A DNA stretch of 64,000 nucleotides from CAYJAY01 sp964370715 (GCA_964370715.1 CAYJKJ010000001.1:198921-262920); one strand, 5' to 3'; numbered from the stretch's first letter, positions 44,676 to 53,049 are shown. Numbers and translations are program-made. The notes: generated from the letters alone by a model not told the origin.

Positions 44676-45827
44676 CTATGCCAAAACTTTATAGACTTTT
44701 TTATAATCCTTTGTTTTATCAAAATCTTTTTTATCCACAATTTGCCCTTTTTCATAATCGCCCTTTTGCTCAATTACAAAATATTGTTCGGGGCTAAATT
44801 CTTTAATCTCGATGTCGTGTTCTGCTTTTTTCCATGCCGGTAGTCTTGATTTATCGCAAATTGTTCTTGCAACATCCGAGGCTACAACGCTAGCTGTTGG
44901 ATATTTTCCGGCTCCTCTTCCGCCTACAAAAATCCTGCCTGCAAATTCATGTTCGACCGACATTCCGTTAAAAACATCCTTAACCTGTTTAAGAGGGTTT
45001 TTGTCTTTTATAAACATTGGTTCAACCCCAACACTTATAGCGTTATCCCCTTGTTTTTTATAATATGCAATCAATTTAATTGTGCCATTACATTCCGCAG
45101 CTTTTTTAAGATCGGCTAGCGAAACATCTCTAATACCAACATTAGGCACAAGATTCGGATCAATATAATATCCGCTAACTATCGACGAGATAATTGATAT
45201 TTTTCGCTTTGCATCTATTCCGTCTATATCATCTGAAGGATCTTTCGTTTCGGCATATCCCAAATCTTGAGCAACCTTTAAAGCTTCATCAAAACTTATC
45301 TTTTGCTTCTCCATTCGAGTTAGCATAAAGTTTGTCGTTCCGTTTATTATTCCATAGACACTGTTTGTGTCGCCAATAGAATATGTGTCCATCAACAGCG
45401 CCATCGTCGGCATAGCTCCGCCAACGCTTGCTTCAAACCTAAACGAAACATTGTTTTCGCTAGCTAGCTGTAGGAGCTCTGTTCCGTGGGTTGCTACTAG
45501 TTCTTTGTTTGAGGTAACAACATTTTTAGAAGCTAGCAAACTTTGTTTAACAAATCTATAAGCCGGTTCTGTTCCTCCGATAGTTTCAACAACAACCGAA
45601 ATCTCTTTGTCGTTAACAATAGTTTCAAAGTCTTTAATAAAATATTCTTGAAGTGTGTGTCCCTCAAAATCTCTTATATCAAGAATATATTTCAACTTAA
45701 AGGTTTGTCCGAAAAAAGTTTTTCCCTTTTTCTCAAAATCAAGAATTATATCGGCAACCCCTGAACCGATATTTCCAAAACCAATAATCGCTACTTTGTT
45801 TTCAACATTACAACTCATTTTCATCAT
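44676..45827 (-). CDS. hom: homoserine dehydrogenase
   Basis: The 383-residue product reduces aspartate semialdehyde to homoserine with NAD(P)H. The nucleotide-binding loop is VAIIGFGNIGSGVAD, followed by VVVETIGGTEPA, the catalytic-domain signature GIINGTTNFMLTRM and GYAETKDPSDDIDGIDAKRK. It is shorter than many homologues because the C-terminal ACT domain is missing, so feedback control may rest on lysC. Three ATGs at 45827, 45824 and 45818 compete for a single GGAGA site, so the exact start is uncertain by three residues. It heads the threonine/EF-P/lgt operon. Confidence 0.93.
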   Translation of the reverse strand: MMKMSCNVENKVAIIGFGNIGSGVADIILDFEKKGKTFFGQTFKLKYILDIRDFEGHTLQEYFIKDFETIVNDKEISVVVETIGGTEPAYRFVKQSLLASKNVVTSNKELVATHGTELLQLASENNVSFRFEASVGGAMPTMALLMDTYSIGDTNSVYGIINGTTNFMLTRMEKQKISFDEALKVAQDLGYAETKDPSDDIDGIDAKRKISIISSIVSGYYIDPNLVPNVGIRDVSLADLKKAAECNGTIKLIAYYKKQGDNAISVGVEPMFIKDKNPLKQVKDVFNGMSVEHEFAGRIFVGGRGAGKYPTASVVASDVARTICDKSRLPAWKKAEHDIEIKEFSPEQYFVIEQKGDYEKGQIVDKKDFDKTKDYKKVYKVLA

Positions 45828-45853
45828 TCTCCAAAATCTTTTTTAACTAATAT

Positions 45854-45882
45854 ATTATAATATAAAAACAAAAGTAATGAAA
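45854..45882 (-). promoter_or_regulatory. hom promoter
   Basis: On the minus strand TTTCAT is followed after 17 bases by a perfect TATAAT (complement of 45854-45859), predicting a 20-base leader before hom. Confidence 0.6.
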
Positions 45883-46077
45883 GAGCAATCGAAAAAAAAT
45901 TCAAAAAAATAAGTAAAAACTTTATAATATCCTCCGATTTTATTTTCTCGTCATTAAATTATTACAAAATTATTAAAATCAATCAATATTATTCAACATT
46001 TATTTGTGATAATCACGATATATTTTGTGCATATATCCATATTTTTAAAAAAATAGGTTTTTTTTCGATAAAAGTCT

Positions 46078-46114
46078 TTACAAACCGTTACAGAAAGGTT
46101 ACAATATGGTTACA
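46078..46114 (+). promoter_or_regulatory. four helically phased TTACA direct repeats
   Basis: TTACA begins at 46078, 46088, 46099 and 46110, spacings of 10, 11 and 11 bases, so all copies face the same side of the helix. The last three are preceded by GT. Such arrays are bound by OmpR/PhoB-type regulators; PhoP boxes of Bacillus are TT(A/T)A(C/T)A repeats at about 11 bases. No gene follows before the terminator at 46164. Confidence 0.5.
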
Positions 46115-46163
46115 AGAACAAGCTAATTTTTTTACTATCTTTTTCCTCCTTTTTATTAGTTAC

Positions 46164-46196
46164 AAAACAACCGCTTTTAAGCGGTTGTTTTGACTT
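46164..46196 (+). terminator. orphan intrinsic terminator
   Basis: AAAACAACCGC-TTTTAA-GCGGTTGTTTT is a strong hairpin with A-rich and T-rich arms, yet no plus-strand gene ends before it and the minus-strand hom gene starts 300 bases away. The rest of the 534-base gap (45883-46077) is AT-rich without visible genes. Confidence 0.7.
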
Positions 46197-46306
46197 TTAC
46201 GGCTTTTTTTATACAACCCCAACAAATTCAAGTTAGCAATATAACATAGTTATATTCCGTTTATTTTAAAGCTCAATCATCAAGCTGTTAATTCAAAAGC
46301 TGTTTT

Positions 46307-46335
46307 TTGCTAATTTTTTATTTATTTGTTATAAT
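46307..46335 (+). promoter_or_regulatory. promoter of the glycosyltransferase operon
   Basis: TTGCTA (46307-46312) and TATAAT (46330-46335) are 17 bases apart, about 27 bases before the first gene. Confidence 0.7.
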
Positions 46336-46361
46336 ACAATTAAAAACAAAAGGAAAAATGT

Positions 46362-47465
46362 ATGGCGGTTAAAAGAATATTTCACGCTGTAGCCGGCATG
46401 AACTATGGGGGCTATGAAACTCTTATAATGAACCTGTATCGCTCGATAGACCGAGACAAAATACAGTTTGATTTCATCTCCTCTTTCGACGGAGTGTATG
46501 ACGACGAGATAGCCTCTCTTGGAGGTCGAATTTTTAAAATTCCGTTTATCACCGAAAAAGGGCCTTTCGCTTATTGTTCCAATCTAAAAAAAGTTTTATC
46601 CCAAAACAAAGAGATAAAGATTATACATTCTCATATGGATAAGTTTAGCGGCATGGTTTTAAAACAAGCCAACGTTCTCGGAGTCCCCGTTAGAATAGCC
46701 CACAGCCACAGCATTAAAAACGAAGGCTCTGCCTTGTTTCATGCGGTTAAGAACTACTACGGGCTATATATCAACGCTAACGCAACGGATTTCTTTGCTT
46801 GTTCCTCGCCGGCTGCAAGATGGCTATTTAAAGATAAAGCGAAACTTGCTATGATAATAAACAACGGCATCGACCTTAATCGTTTTAAAGTTAGCGACAA
46901 TACAAAAAAAGAGATAAGGCAAGAGTTAGACATTGGTGAAGGTTTTGTTGTCGGTCATGTTGGAAGATTTAACGAGCCCAAAAACCATGAATTTATAATT
47001 TCGGTTTTCGCCGAACTATTAAAAAGCCGCCCCAATTCAAAGCTGGTTTTGGTTGGAGACGGTCATAAAAAAGCGGCAATCGAAGCTATTTGCCAACAAA
47101 AAAACATCAAGGACAACGTGTTGTTTTTGGGCGCTAGAAAAGACGTTGAAAAGGTTATGCAATGCTTTGATGTCTTTTTGATGCCGTCGCTTTATGAAGG
47201 TGTTCCGCTTTCGGTTATCGAAGCGCAATCGCTTGGAATCCCCCTTGTTCTATCCGACAGAGTTTCTTGCGACAGCGATTTAACGAGCGGTGTTTTGCAT
47301 CTCTCGCTTGAAGAGCCTTTATCAAATTGGGTCGAAACAACGGTTAATATAACGCAACAACCCGCCGAGCAATGCCGACAAAATATAGTTGACGCCGGTT
47401 ATGACATAAATAAAACAGCGGAGTTTTTGACCGATTATTATCTAAGGAGAAGCTTTGATGTCTAA
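46362..47465 (+). CDS. family 1 (GT4-like) glycosyltransferase
   Basis: The 367-residue cytoplasmic enzyme has a GT-B fold. The N-terminal domain begins RIFHAVAGMNYGGYETLIMNLY and the C-terminal donor domain has VGHVGRFNEPKNHEFII, KLVLVGDGHKK, FLGARKDVEKVM and the E-x7-E type motif MPSLYEGVPLSVIEAQSLG. It likely transfers a sugar from a nucleotide-sugar to a lipid-linked or surface glycan. An ATG four bases upstream is out of frame. The stop codon overlaps the next gene by eight bases, so the two transferases work in one pathway. Confidence 0.9.
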   Translation: MAVKRIFHAVAGMNYGGYETLIMNLYRSIDRDKIQFDFISSFDGVYDDEIASLGGRIFKIPFITEKGPFAYCSNLKKVLSQNKEIKIIHSHMDKFSGMVLKQANVLGVPVRIAHSHSIKNEGSALFHAVKNYYGLYINANATDFFACSSPAARWLFKDKAKLAMIINNGIDLNRFKVSDNTKKEIRQELDIGEGFVVGHVGRFNEPKNHEFIISVFAELLKSRPNSKLVLVGDGHKKAAIEAICQQKNIKDNVLFLGARKDVEKVMQCFDVFLMPSLYEGVPLSVIEAQSLGIPLVLSDRVSCDSDLTSGVLHLSLEEPLSNWVETTVNITQQPAEQCRQNIVDAGYDINKTAEFLTDYYLRRSFDV

Positions 47466-48480
47466 AACAGAAAACCTTAAATTCAGCGTAGTTGTTCCGG
47501 TTTATAACGTTGAAAAATATCTTTCAAATTCTATCAACTGTCTTTTGTCGGGAAGTTATAAAAACCTTGAGATACTTTTAGTCAACGATGGAAGCTTGGA
47601 TAATTCGGGCAAAATATGCGATGAATTCGCTTTAAAAGACTCGAGAATTAAGGTTTTTCATCAACAAAATCAAGGTCCTTCCGGCGCTCGCAACACCGGA
47701 TTGTTAAACGCAACGGGCGACTATATTGTTTTTTTCGATAGCGACGATAGCTTTGCCGACGATTGTTTAAAGGATATCGCCAAAATATTGATTGAAAACC
47801 CCGTTGATGTTGTGGTAAACTATGTTAAAGCTGTTTTCTATGACACGGGAAAGGTGTTCTACCATAGAGATTCAAACTTCGACAAAACTAAAATAAACGG
47901 CAAAGACAGCGACAGCGTTGTCGCAGAGCTTAAAAGGAACAACGCCTCCCCTTGCGTATATCGATATGTTGTCAGGCGGCAACTAATAATAGATAACGAT
48001 TTATTTTTTATACCGGGGCATCTGAATGAAGATGCGTTATGGACCCCCACCATGCTATGTTGCGCTAACAGTTTTTATCTCAACGAAAAAGATTACTATG
48101 TCTATAATCTAAGGTCGCTTTCGATAATGACAGACCCGAAAAACTACAAACGATATTACGATCTTTTAACTATATGCGAAAAACTTTTTGAACTTTCGAT
48201 TGATAAATCAATGCCCAAAAAACTATATATCTATAATCTAATATGTATTCTCTTAAACGATCTTTTGCAACAACGAGTATATTTTCTAGATGATCAAAAA
48301 GCATCAATTAACAACTGGTTTAATCAAAACAATGATCTTTTGAAAGAAGTTTCGACGGCACAACCCCTTATTAATGGTTTTGCCAAAGTTGTTGGAGCAA
48401 AAAACAGCATGATATTTTTCGCAGATGCGGTGAAATATAAAAATAGATTTAAAAAAATGTTTAGTAGATCGACAGATTAA
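47458..48480 (+). CDS. family 2 glycosyltransferase
   Basis: The 340-residue enzyme has a GT-A fold in the first 200 residues: FSVVVPVYNVEKYL, ILLVNDGSLDNSG, GPSGARNTGL and the metal-binding DSDDS. The C-terminal part is helical and typical of EpsJ-like transferases of exopolysaccharide clusters. ATG 47458 has AAGGAGA seven bases upstream. It is coupled by overlap to the GT4-like gene. The sugar and acceptor cannot be read from the sequence. Confidence 0.9.
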   Translation: MSKTENLKFSVVVPVYNVEKYLSNSINCLLSGSYKNLEILLVNDGSLDNSGKICDEFALKDSRIKVFHQQNQGPSGARNTGLLNATGDYIVFFDSDDSFADDCLKDIAKILIENPVDVVVNYVKAVFYDTGKVFYHRDSNFDKTKINGKDSDSVVAELKRNNASPCVYRYVVRRQLIIDNDLFFIPGHLNEDALWTPTMLCCANSFYLNEKDYYVYNLRSLSIMTDPKNYKRYYDLLTICEKLFELSIDKSMPKKLYIYNLICILLNDLLQQRVYFLDDQKASINNWFNQNNDLLKEVSTAQPLINGFAKVVGAKNSMIFFADAVKYKNRFKKMFSRSTD

Positions 48481-48507
48481 AAATATAATGAAAAGAGGAA
48501 TAAAACA

Positions 48508-49167
48508 ATGTTTAACCCTATCGACAAAGAAACTTGGGCAAGGACCTCGTATTACGATCATTTCATCAAAGAAAATCGTTGTACCTACAGCATAACCTGT
48601 AACATCGAAATAACCGAGCTGCTAGCAGAGATAAAAAAGAAAAATGTTAAGCTATACCCTGCAATGATGTATATTGTAACAACTGCCGCTAATAAATATG
48701 ATGAGTTTAAAACAAGAATAAACAAAGATGGCGTTCTTGGCATCTATGATACGTTAGACCCTAGCTACACCGTTTTTAACGAAAAAACAAAAACGTTTTC
48801 CGCTATACATTCAAAGTATGATAAAGATTTCAACAGCTTTAACAACAGCTATCTTAAAACTACCGAAAAATACGCCGATTCAACCGTTTTGTTTCCGATT
48901 GAATCTATGCCGGAAAACACGTTTGACGTCTATATAACCCCTTGGATAACGTTTTCATCCTTAAACTTAAATTTCTATAACGATGGTTTAGACCTTAAAC
49001 CAACCATCACGCTTGGCAAATTCTTTTTGCAAGACAACACCACCTATATTCCAATATCGGTTACCGTTCACCACGCTGTTTGCGACGGATACCACGTTGC
49101 AAAGTTTTTTGAAAAAGTTCAAAGAATGTGTCACCAACGTGTAGATTGGCTAAAAATTTCTGAATAA
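48508..49167 (+). CDS. chloramphenicol acetyltransferase-like O-acetyltransferase
   Basis: The 219-residue protein has the length and motifs of type A chloramphenicol acetyltransferases: an early YYDHFIKENRCTYSIT segment and the active-site HHAVCDGYH with the catalytic second His at 189, acting in a trimer. Whether it acetylates chloramphenicol or another small alcohol is uncertain; chromosomal homologues next to glycosyltransferases often have unknown substrates. It lies 27 bases after the GT2 gene and may be co-transcribed with it. Confidence 0.85.
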   Translation: MFNPIDKETWARTSYYDHFIKENRCTYSITCNIEITELLAEIKKKNVKLYPAMMYIVTTAANKYDEFKTRINKDGVLGIYDTLDPSYTVFNEKTKTFSAIHSKYDKDFNSFNNSYLKTTEKYADSTVLFPIESMPENTFDVYITPWITFSSLNLNFYNDGLDLKPTITLGKFFLQDNTTYIPISVTVHHAVCDGYHVAKFFEKVQRMCHQRVDWLKISE

Positions 49168-49226
49168 ACAACTAGGCTCTGTTTTGTTTACTCCAACACT
49201 TAGTATAAGAGCGCCTAGCGGTAGCA

Positions 49227-49261
49227 AAAGGGCTTCGACAATGATTTTGTCGAAGCCCTTT
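49227..49261 (+). terminator. terminator of the glycosyltransferase/CAT operon
   Basis: AAAGGGCTTCGACAA (49227-49241) pairs perfectly with 49247-49261 across a 5-base loop. Confidence 0.8.
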
Positions 49262-49274
49262 CATCATAAAGTCA

Positions 49275-49310
49275 AAACGCTTAATTTCCAAAACTGAAAA
49301 TTAAGCGTTT
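49275..49310 (-). terminator. terminator of rplS
   Basis: AAACGCTTAATTT (49275-49287) pairs with 49298-49310, just past the rplS stop on the minus strand, followed by a short T-rich stretch. Confidence 0.75.
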
Positions 49311-49317
49311 AAAAAAA

Positions 49318-49665
49318 CTATCTTGTAATTTTTTCTTTAACCTTAGCAGATTTACCAACACGGTCTCTAAGATAATAAAGTTTTGCTCTTCTAACTTTAC
49401 CCATACGAACAAGTTCAACTCTGTCAACGTTTGGCGAGTTAATCGGGAAAACCCTTTCAACGCCAACACCATATGATGTACGTCTAACTGTGAATGTTTC
49501 TTCGATTCCGCCATGTTTTTTAGCGATAACAGTTCCTTCAAAGATCTGAATTCTTTGACGTTCACCCTCTTTAATTCGAACATGAACTTTAACTGTGTCT
49601 CCAACATTGACTGAATGAGGCTCAGCTCTTAGCATTTCTTTTGTCATTAGTCTTAATGCATCCAT
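49318..49665 (-). CDS. rplS: 50S ribosomal protein L19
   Basis: The 115-residue protein is full-length L19, located at the 30S-50S interface. Typical segments are GDTVKVHVRIKEGERQRIQI, FEGTVIAKKHGG, TVRRTSYGVGVERVFPINSP and the basic ending RRAKLYYLRDRVGKSAKVKE. ATG 49665 has GGAGG at the usual spacing. It forms a single-gene unit with its own promoter, a structured leader and a terminator. A longer frame in another phase over the same bases is a shadow. Confidence 0.97.
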   Translation of the reverse strand: MDALRLMTKEMLRAEPHSVNVGDTVKVHVRIKEGERQRIQIFEGTVIAKKHGGIEETFTVRRTSYGVGVERVFPINSPNVDRVELVRMGKVRRAKLYYLRDRVGKSAKVKEKITR

Positions 49666-49783
49666 CTTTTGTATCCTCCATAATTTTTTTATTGTTCCGA
49701 CATTCGTGCCATATTGGCAGAGGACTGTCTGCTTAATGTTTAAACATTAACCCCGCTGGCTTTCCAGAGGATTTATGCAAGCA
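49666..49783 (-). ncRNA. structured rplS leader (L19 leader-like)
   Basis: The predicted 118-base 5' leader contains several short stems (GCAGA/TCTGC, GCC-AATAT-GGC, and the palindrome TTAATG-TTTAAA-CATTAA) and GC-rich conserved-looking blocks such as GGAAAGCCAGCGGGG. Firmicutes rplS transcripts carry the L19 leader used for ribosomal autoregulation; the location and size agree, but I cannot check the consensus. Confidence 0.5.
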
Positions 49784-49789
49784 CAAATT

Positions 49790-49818
49790 ATTATATCAAA
49801 TAAATATGTATATTTCAA
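49790..49818 (-). promoter_or_regulatory. rplS promoter
   Basis: On the minus strand TTGAAA (49813-49818) and TATAAT (49790-49795) are exactly 17 bases apart. Confidence 0.82.
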
Positions 49819-49878
49819 GGGTTTTTTGTATTTATTTTCGATTTTTTAAGTTTTTTGCATTTTATGTCGCTAGGTCAA

Positions 49879-51627
49879 TTATTGTTTACGAAGCGAGTTT
49901 ATCAATTGTTCATCCACCGTTACAAAAGCCGAATAATTAGTGTTATATATAACCATTCCAAGCTTTGCTCCGGGCGGTTTCTTGATGTTTTTAACTATAG
50001 TGTAATCGACCGCCACTCCTTCGCCGCCCTTTTCGCTGCTATAAAACGCCGCTATCATTGCGGCTTCGGTATAGTCTTTTTCGCTAGGTTCGGTGTTTTC
50101 GGTGAAAAGCACCACATGGCTTCCGGGGGCGTTTTTAACATGAAACCAAACATCGTGTTTAGCGGCTGTTTTAAACGTTAGCTTTTCGTTAGCAAGGTTG
50201 TTTTTTCCAACCAAAACTTTATAACCACCGCTCGTTTCAAATTCAACATAATCAACCGTTTTCATCTGCTTTTTGTTGGGCATTTTAAAGGATTTTAAAA
50301 ATCCCGCTTCTTTTAGTTCGCGGCGAATATTAAGATATTCCTGTTCGGTTTTCGCCCCATCGATTTCATACAAAACCGATTTAAGATACTCGATTTCTTG
50401 TTCACCTGTTTTTATAAGGTCGGCGAGAACTTTTTTTGCTGTCACAAGCTTTCGATAGTCTTTATAGTATTTTTGGGCGTTAGCGTTTGCCGAAAGCATC
50501 GGGTCAAGCGGTATCGTTATGTTTTGGTTAGTGTAATAGTTTAACACATTTGCGCTTTTGTCCCTAGGGTTAATGTTGCTAATATTAGCGGTCAAAAGTT
50601 CACCATACAGCTTTTTTGTTTCGGCTTTGTCGGCTAAAAGAAATTCTTCTTGTCTTGCGGTTTGTCGGCGACAGGTTCTATCCAATATCGTTGAAACTTG
50701 TTTTTTAAGATCGTGTGATTTATTTTTCGACCGTTCAATTCGGTCTTTTTCCGAAAAGTATCTATCAAACATTTCGGAGGCTGTTTCAAAAAATTGTTTT
50801 GTGCAGGTCTCTTCATATTGGTTAATGTCGATAAACGAGAATTCAAACGGACGTTCTTTGTCGTATAAAATACAAAATTTTGCGCCTTCTCCGTTTGCAG
50901 CTTGCTTAACGTTTTGTATTGCGGTATAGAGTAGACCGATCTGCTGTTCGCTCAAACGGTCTGCATCCTGTTCTTGCTTCGACACTATGTAGGAGATCTC
51001 TCGAGCAACAAGCGGACCTATTCCGGACGAAACTTCCATAATAGCTTGTGCCAACGGTTTTTGTTTTGTGATGATTAGATCTATTATTTTTTTTGTTTCA
51101 TCTTCAAGAAACAATAGTTTTTGTTGTTTTGGGGGCATCGTGAACAACAGCCCCGGCAAAAGTTGGCGTTTCTCGGATTGATCTATATCAACTCGTTTGA
51201 GAGCATCGATAATCTTGTTGTTTTTATCGATTATAACAAGGTTGGAATACCTTCCCATAAGCTCAACCGATAGCGTTATGGTTGTTCTGTCTCCCATTTC
51301 GTTTATTGCTTCAAACACAATAAAGCAAACCCTTTCGCCGTCTTTTGCAAATATATCGGTTATTCTTCCGGTCGAAAGATGTTTTCTTAAAAGCATACAA
51401 AACGCCGGCGGAACCAAGGGATTTTCAAATGTCTCACCCGTTAGATGAATCCTTGCACTTCCGCTTCTTGCCGATATAAAAAGGCTTTTGGTTTTTCTTT
51501 GCTCTGTTCTTAGATTTATAACTATTTCATCTCTTGTTGGGCTATATAGTTTGTCGACCCTAGCACCAACAAGTTGGCTTTTAAGTTGCGCTGCAGTCGC
51601 TTTTATAAGCGCGGCATCTTGCGACAT
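49879..51627 (-). CDS. rqcH: Rqc2 homologue RqcH (NFACT protein)
   Basis: The 582-residue protein matches bacterial RqcH, which adds C-terminal alanine tails to nascent chains on split 50S subunits. The NFACT-N region begins LKSQLVGARVDKLYSPTRDE and contains the GDR motif (around residue 112-114) needed for tailing in B. subtilis. Two helix-hairpin-helix and coiled-coil regions follow, and the C-terminal NFACT-R domain has YKVLVGKNNLANEKLTFK and DVWFHVKNAPGSHVVL. It starts six bases after trmK. Older annotations call it fibronectin-binding protein. Confidence 0.93.
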   Translation of the reverse strand: MSQDAALIKATAAQLKSQLVGARVDKLYSPTRDEIVINLRTEQRKTKSLFISARSGSARIHLTGETFENPLVPPAFCMLLRKHLSTGRITDIFAKDGERVCFIVFEAINEMGDRTTITLSVELMGRYSNLVIIDKNNKIIDALKRVDIDQSEKRQLLPGLLFTMPPKQQKLLFLEDETKKIIDLIITKQKPLAQAIMEVSSGIGPLVAREISYIVSKQEQDADRLSEQQIGLLYTAIQNVKQAANGEGAKFCILYDKERPFEFSFIDINQYEETCTKQFFETASEMFDRYFSEKDRIERSKNKSHDLKKQVSTILDRTCRRQTARQEEFLLADKAETKKLYGELLTANISNINPRDKSANVLNYYTNQNITIPLDPMLSANANAQKYYKDYRKLVTAKKVLADLIKTGEQEIEYLKSVLYEIDGAKTEQEYLNIRRELKEAGFLKSFKMPNKKQMKTVDYVEFETSGGYKVLVGKNNLANEKLTFKTAAKHDVWFHVKNAPGSHVVLFTENTEPSEKDYTEAAMIAAFYSSEKGGEGVAVDYTIVKNIKKPPGAKLGMVIYNTNYSAFVTVDEQLINSLRKQ

Positions 51628-51633
51628 GATGTT

Positions 51634-52329
51634 CTACTCCTTTAATGCGTTTGATAGATAATTGTATAGTTGTTGTGCTTGTTGCTGTTTTTCGGTTGAA
51701 ACTTCCGTTTTCGCAAGCTTGATATTTTCAAGCATAATTTCAGCCTTTTTTAAAACGTGTTGTTTATATTTAATACCATCCGTTGTATTGTCGTTTAATA
51801 TCAATCCCAGTTGTCTGTCTATATGGGTTGCGCTTGTTTTAGCGCCCGTGTACCTTGTTGTGATAACGGTGTAGCAATGCCCATCTTCAAAAACCGGTTT
51901 TTCCTTTATAAGTTCAAACCCATTTTCAAAAAGATATGTTCTGAGCGAACTATGTCGAGAAGACGGAACCAACACAAGCTGTATCTGCGGATTTTTTAGC
52001 CAACTAGCGCTATCAATAATCCCGATTGTTATATCCGAGCCTATGCCCGCAATTATCACGTCGTCGATGTCGCAGTCTTCTAGCGAAGCCACTCCGTTTG
52101 CTAAAACAGGCTTTGTTTTGTTTTGTATCTTCAAATTATCGAAAAGGGCTCTAGCAACCGACAACGGTTTTTCGTTTATGTCAACAGCATAGACAAACGA
52201 AGCTTTGCCGGACAACACAAGTTTTGCCGAGAGTTTTCCATGGTCGCAACCAACATCGGCGCAAACAGAGCCCTCTCGAACCGCTAAAAATGCTTCATTT
52301 AGTCTTTTAGAAAGGTTTATATCATTCAT
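51634..52329 (-). CDS. trmK: tRNA (adenine22-N1)-methyltransferase
   Basis: The 231-residue protein has a Rossmann methyltransferase domain with the SAM loop CADVGCDHGKLSAKLV, the VYAVDINEKPLSVA acidic strand and the DDVIIAGIGSDITIGII catalytic region characteristic of TrmK, and a C-terminal coiled-coil tail. It methylates A22 in some tRNAs. It is encoded six bases before rqcH. Confidence 0.9.
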   Translation of the reverse strand: MNDINLSKRLNEAFLAVREGSVCADVGCDHGKLSAKLVLSGKASFVYAVDINEKPLSVARALFDNLKIQNKTKPVLANGVASLEDCDIDDVIIAGIGSDITIGIIDSASWLKNPQIQLVLVPSSRHSSLRTYLFENGFELIKEKPVFEDGHCYTVITTRYTGAKTSATHIDRQLGLILNDNTTDGIKYKQHVLKKAEIMLENIKLAKTEVSTEKQQQAQQLYNYLSNALKE

Positions 52330-52357
52330 ATTTATATGTTTTTCATTAAAAAGATTT

Positions 52358-52398
52358 AAAAATAAACCTACGCTTCATAAAACGGCGTAGGTTTTATT
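52358..52398 (-). terminator. terminator of the DUF1858 gene
   Basis: AAACCTACGC (52364-52373) pairs with 52385-52394 across an 11-base loop, with T-rich sequence on the minus-strand 3' side. Confidence 0.75.
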
Positions 52399-52425
52399 TT
52401 TATGCGAAATTTTTATCGAAAAAAA

Positions 52426-52623
52426 TTATGCTTTAAGATGATTGTTAATCTTTTCGATCAAACCGTCTGCATCGGTTCCGTGAACAGCGCAAGCTTGCTC
52501 AATCGTTTCCCCTCTTGAAGCGGGGCAACCAAGGCAATGCATACCGATTTCCATAAAATATTGTGCTGTGGTGGTGTCGTGGTCGAGGATATCCCCTATA
52601 ATAGTTTGTTTTGTTACTGTCAT
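52426..52623 (-). CDS. DUF1858 protein (hybrid-cluster-associated redox disulfide)
   Basis: The 65-residue protein matches the short DUF1858 family: TIIGDILDHDTTTAQYFMEIG followed by HCLGCPAS, whose C-x-x-C pair could form a redox disulfide. ATG 52623 has AAGGAG at ten bases; an upstream in-frame start would lie beyond that site and was rejected. It is a single-gene unit ahead of the trmK-rqcH pair. A redox or metal-related role is inferred only. Confidence 0.85.
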   Translation of the reverse strand: MTVTKQTIIGDILDHDTTTAQYFMEIGMHCLGCPASRGETIEQACAVHGTDADGLIEKINNHLKA

Positions 52624-52796
52624 TTGAAAACTACTCCTTAATGTTAAATATTTCTCTTGAATATTATACTCGTTTTTTAACAAAAATTCAATTAATTATT
52701 GCTGAATTTTCAAAAATTTAAAAATCAAGCTGTTATGGAGTTGTTCTTCTACTCTGTTCTAAAAATCAGCCGTGTTTCGTAGAGTTCCCATCAGAC

Positions 52797-52865
52797 CAAC
52801 TCATCCTCAATGATGAGGGCAAAAAGCCTCCCTCCTAGAGGGAGGTGGCAAAATCTTTGATTTTG
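52797..52865. repeat. palindromic repeat-like element with three hairpins
   Basis: Consecutive stems are CCTCA-ATGA-TGAGG (52805-52818), CCTCCCTC-CTA-GAGGGAGG (52827-52845) and CAAAATC-TTT-GATTTTG (52849-52865). This arrangement resembles the dispersed non-coding elements with a GAGGGAGG hairpin seen between genes in many gut Clostridia. The rest of the gap (52684-52796 and 52866-52973) holds no gene. Confidence 0.5.
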
Positions 52866-52973
52866 ACGAAGGTAGTTCACGCACGCCAAACTTGATTAAC
52901 TCAAGTTGCTTGCGAGGGCGGCTGTCCGTAAAAACAAAACCGCAACCTCATCAAACCTATCTAACAGCCCAAA

Positions 52974-53009
52974 AGCAACCCCCATATCGATTAAGATATG
53001 AGGGTTGCT
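52974..53009 (-). terminator. terminator of the giant surface protein gene
   Basis: AGCAACCCCCATATC (52974-52988) pairs with 52995-53009 (one wobble), followed by T-rich sequence on the minus strand. Confidence 0.8.
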
Positions 53010-53049
53010 GAGTTTAGATGTTTGGGTTAACCTCTGTTATAGAGTTGTA

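Noticed and set aside
45824..45930. Hydrophobic short reading frame on the minus strand with a GGAGG site, whose TGA overlaps the hom start codon.
   Set aside because: It has no ATG, GTG or TTG start (only ATT/ATA after the site), and the hom promoter -35/-10 pair lies inside it.
45860..46077. Possible T-box or lysine riboswitch upstream of hom-thrB-lysC.
   Set aside because: No T-box core or antiterminator hairpin is visible on the minus strand, and the predicted hom leader is only about 20 bases.
48508..49167. Chloramphenicol acetyltransferase-like gene as part of a mobile resistance element.
   Set aside because: No integrase, transposase or terminal repeats are nearby, and base composition matches its neighbours.
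49281..49607. 108-codon minus-strand frame overlapping rplS.
   Set aside because: It lies in another phase of a certain ribosomal protein gene and starts inside it.
52797..53009. Run of hairpins considered as a CRISPR array.
   Set aside because: The stems differ in sequence and spacing, with no repeated direct unit and no cas genes nearby.
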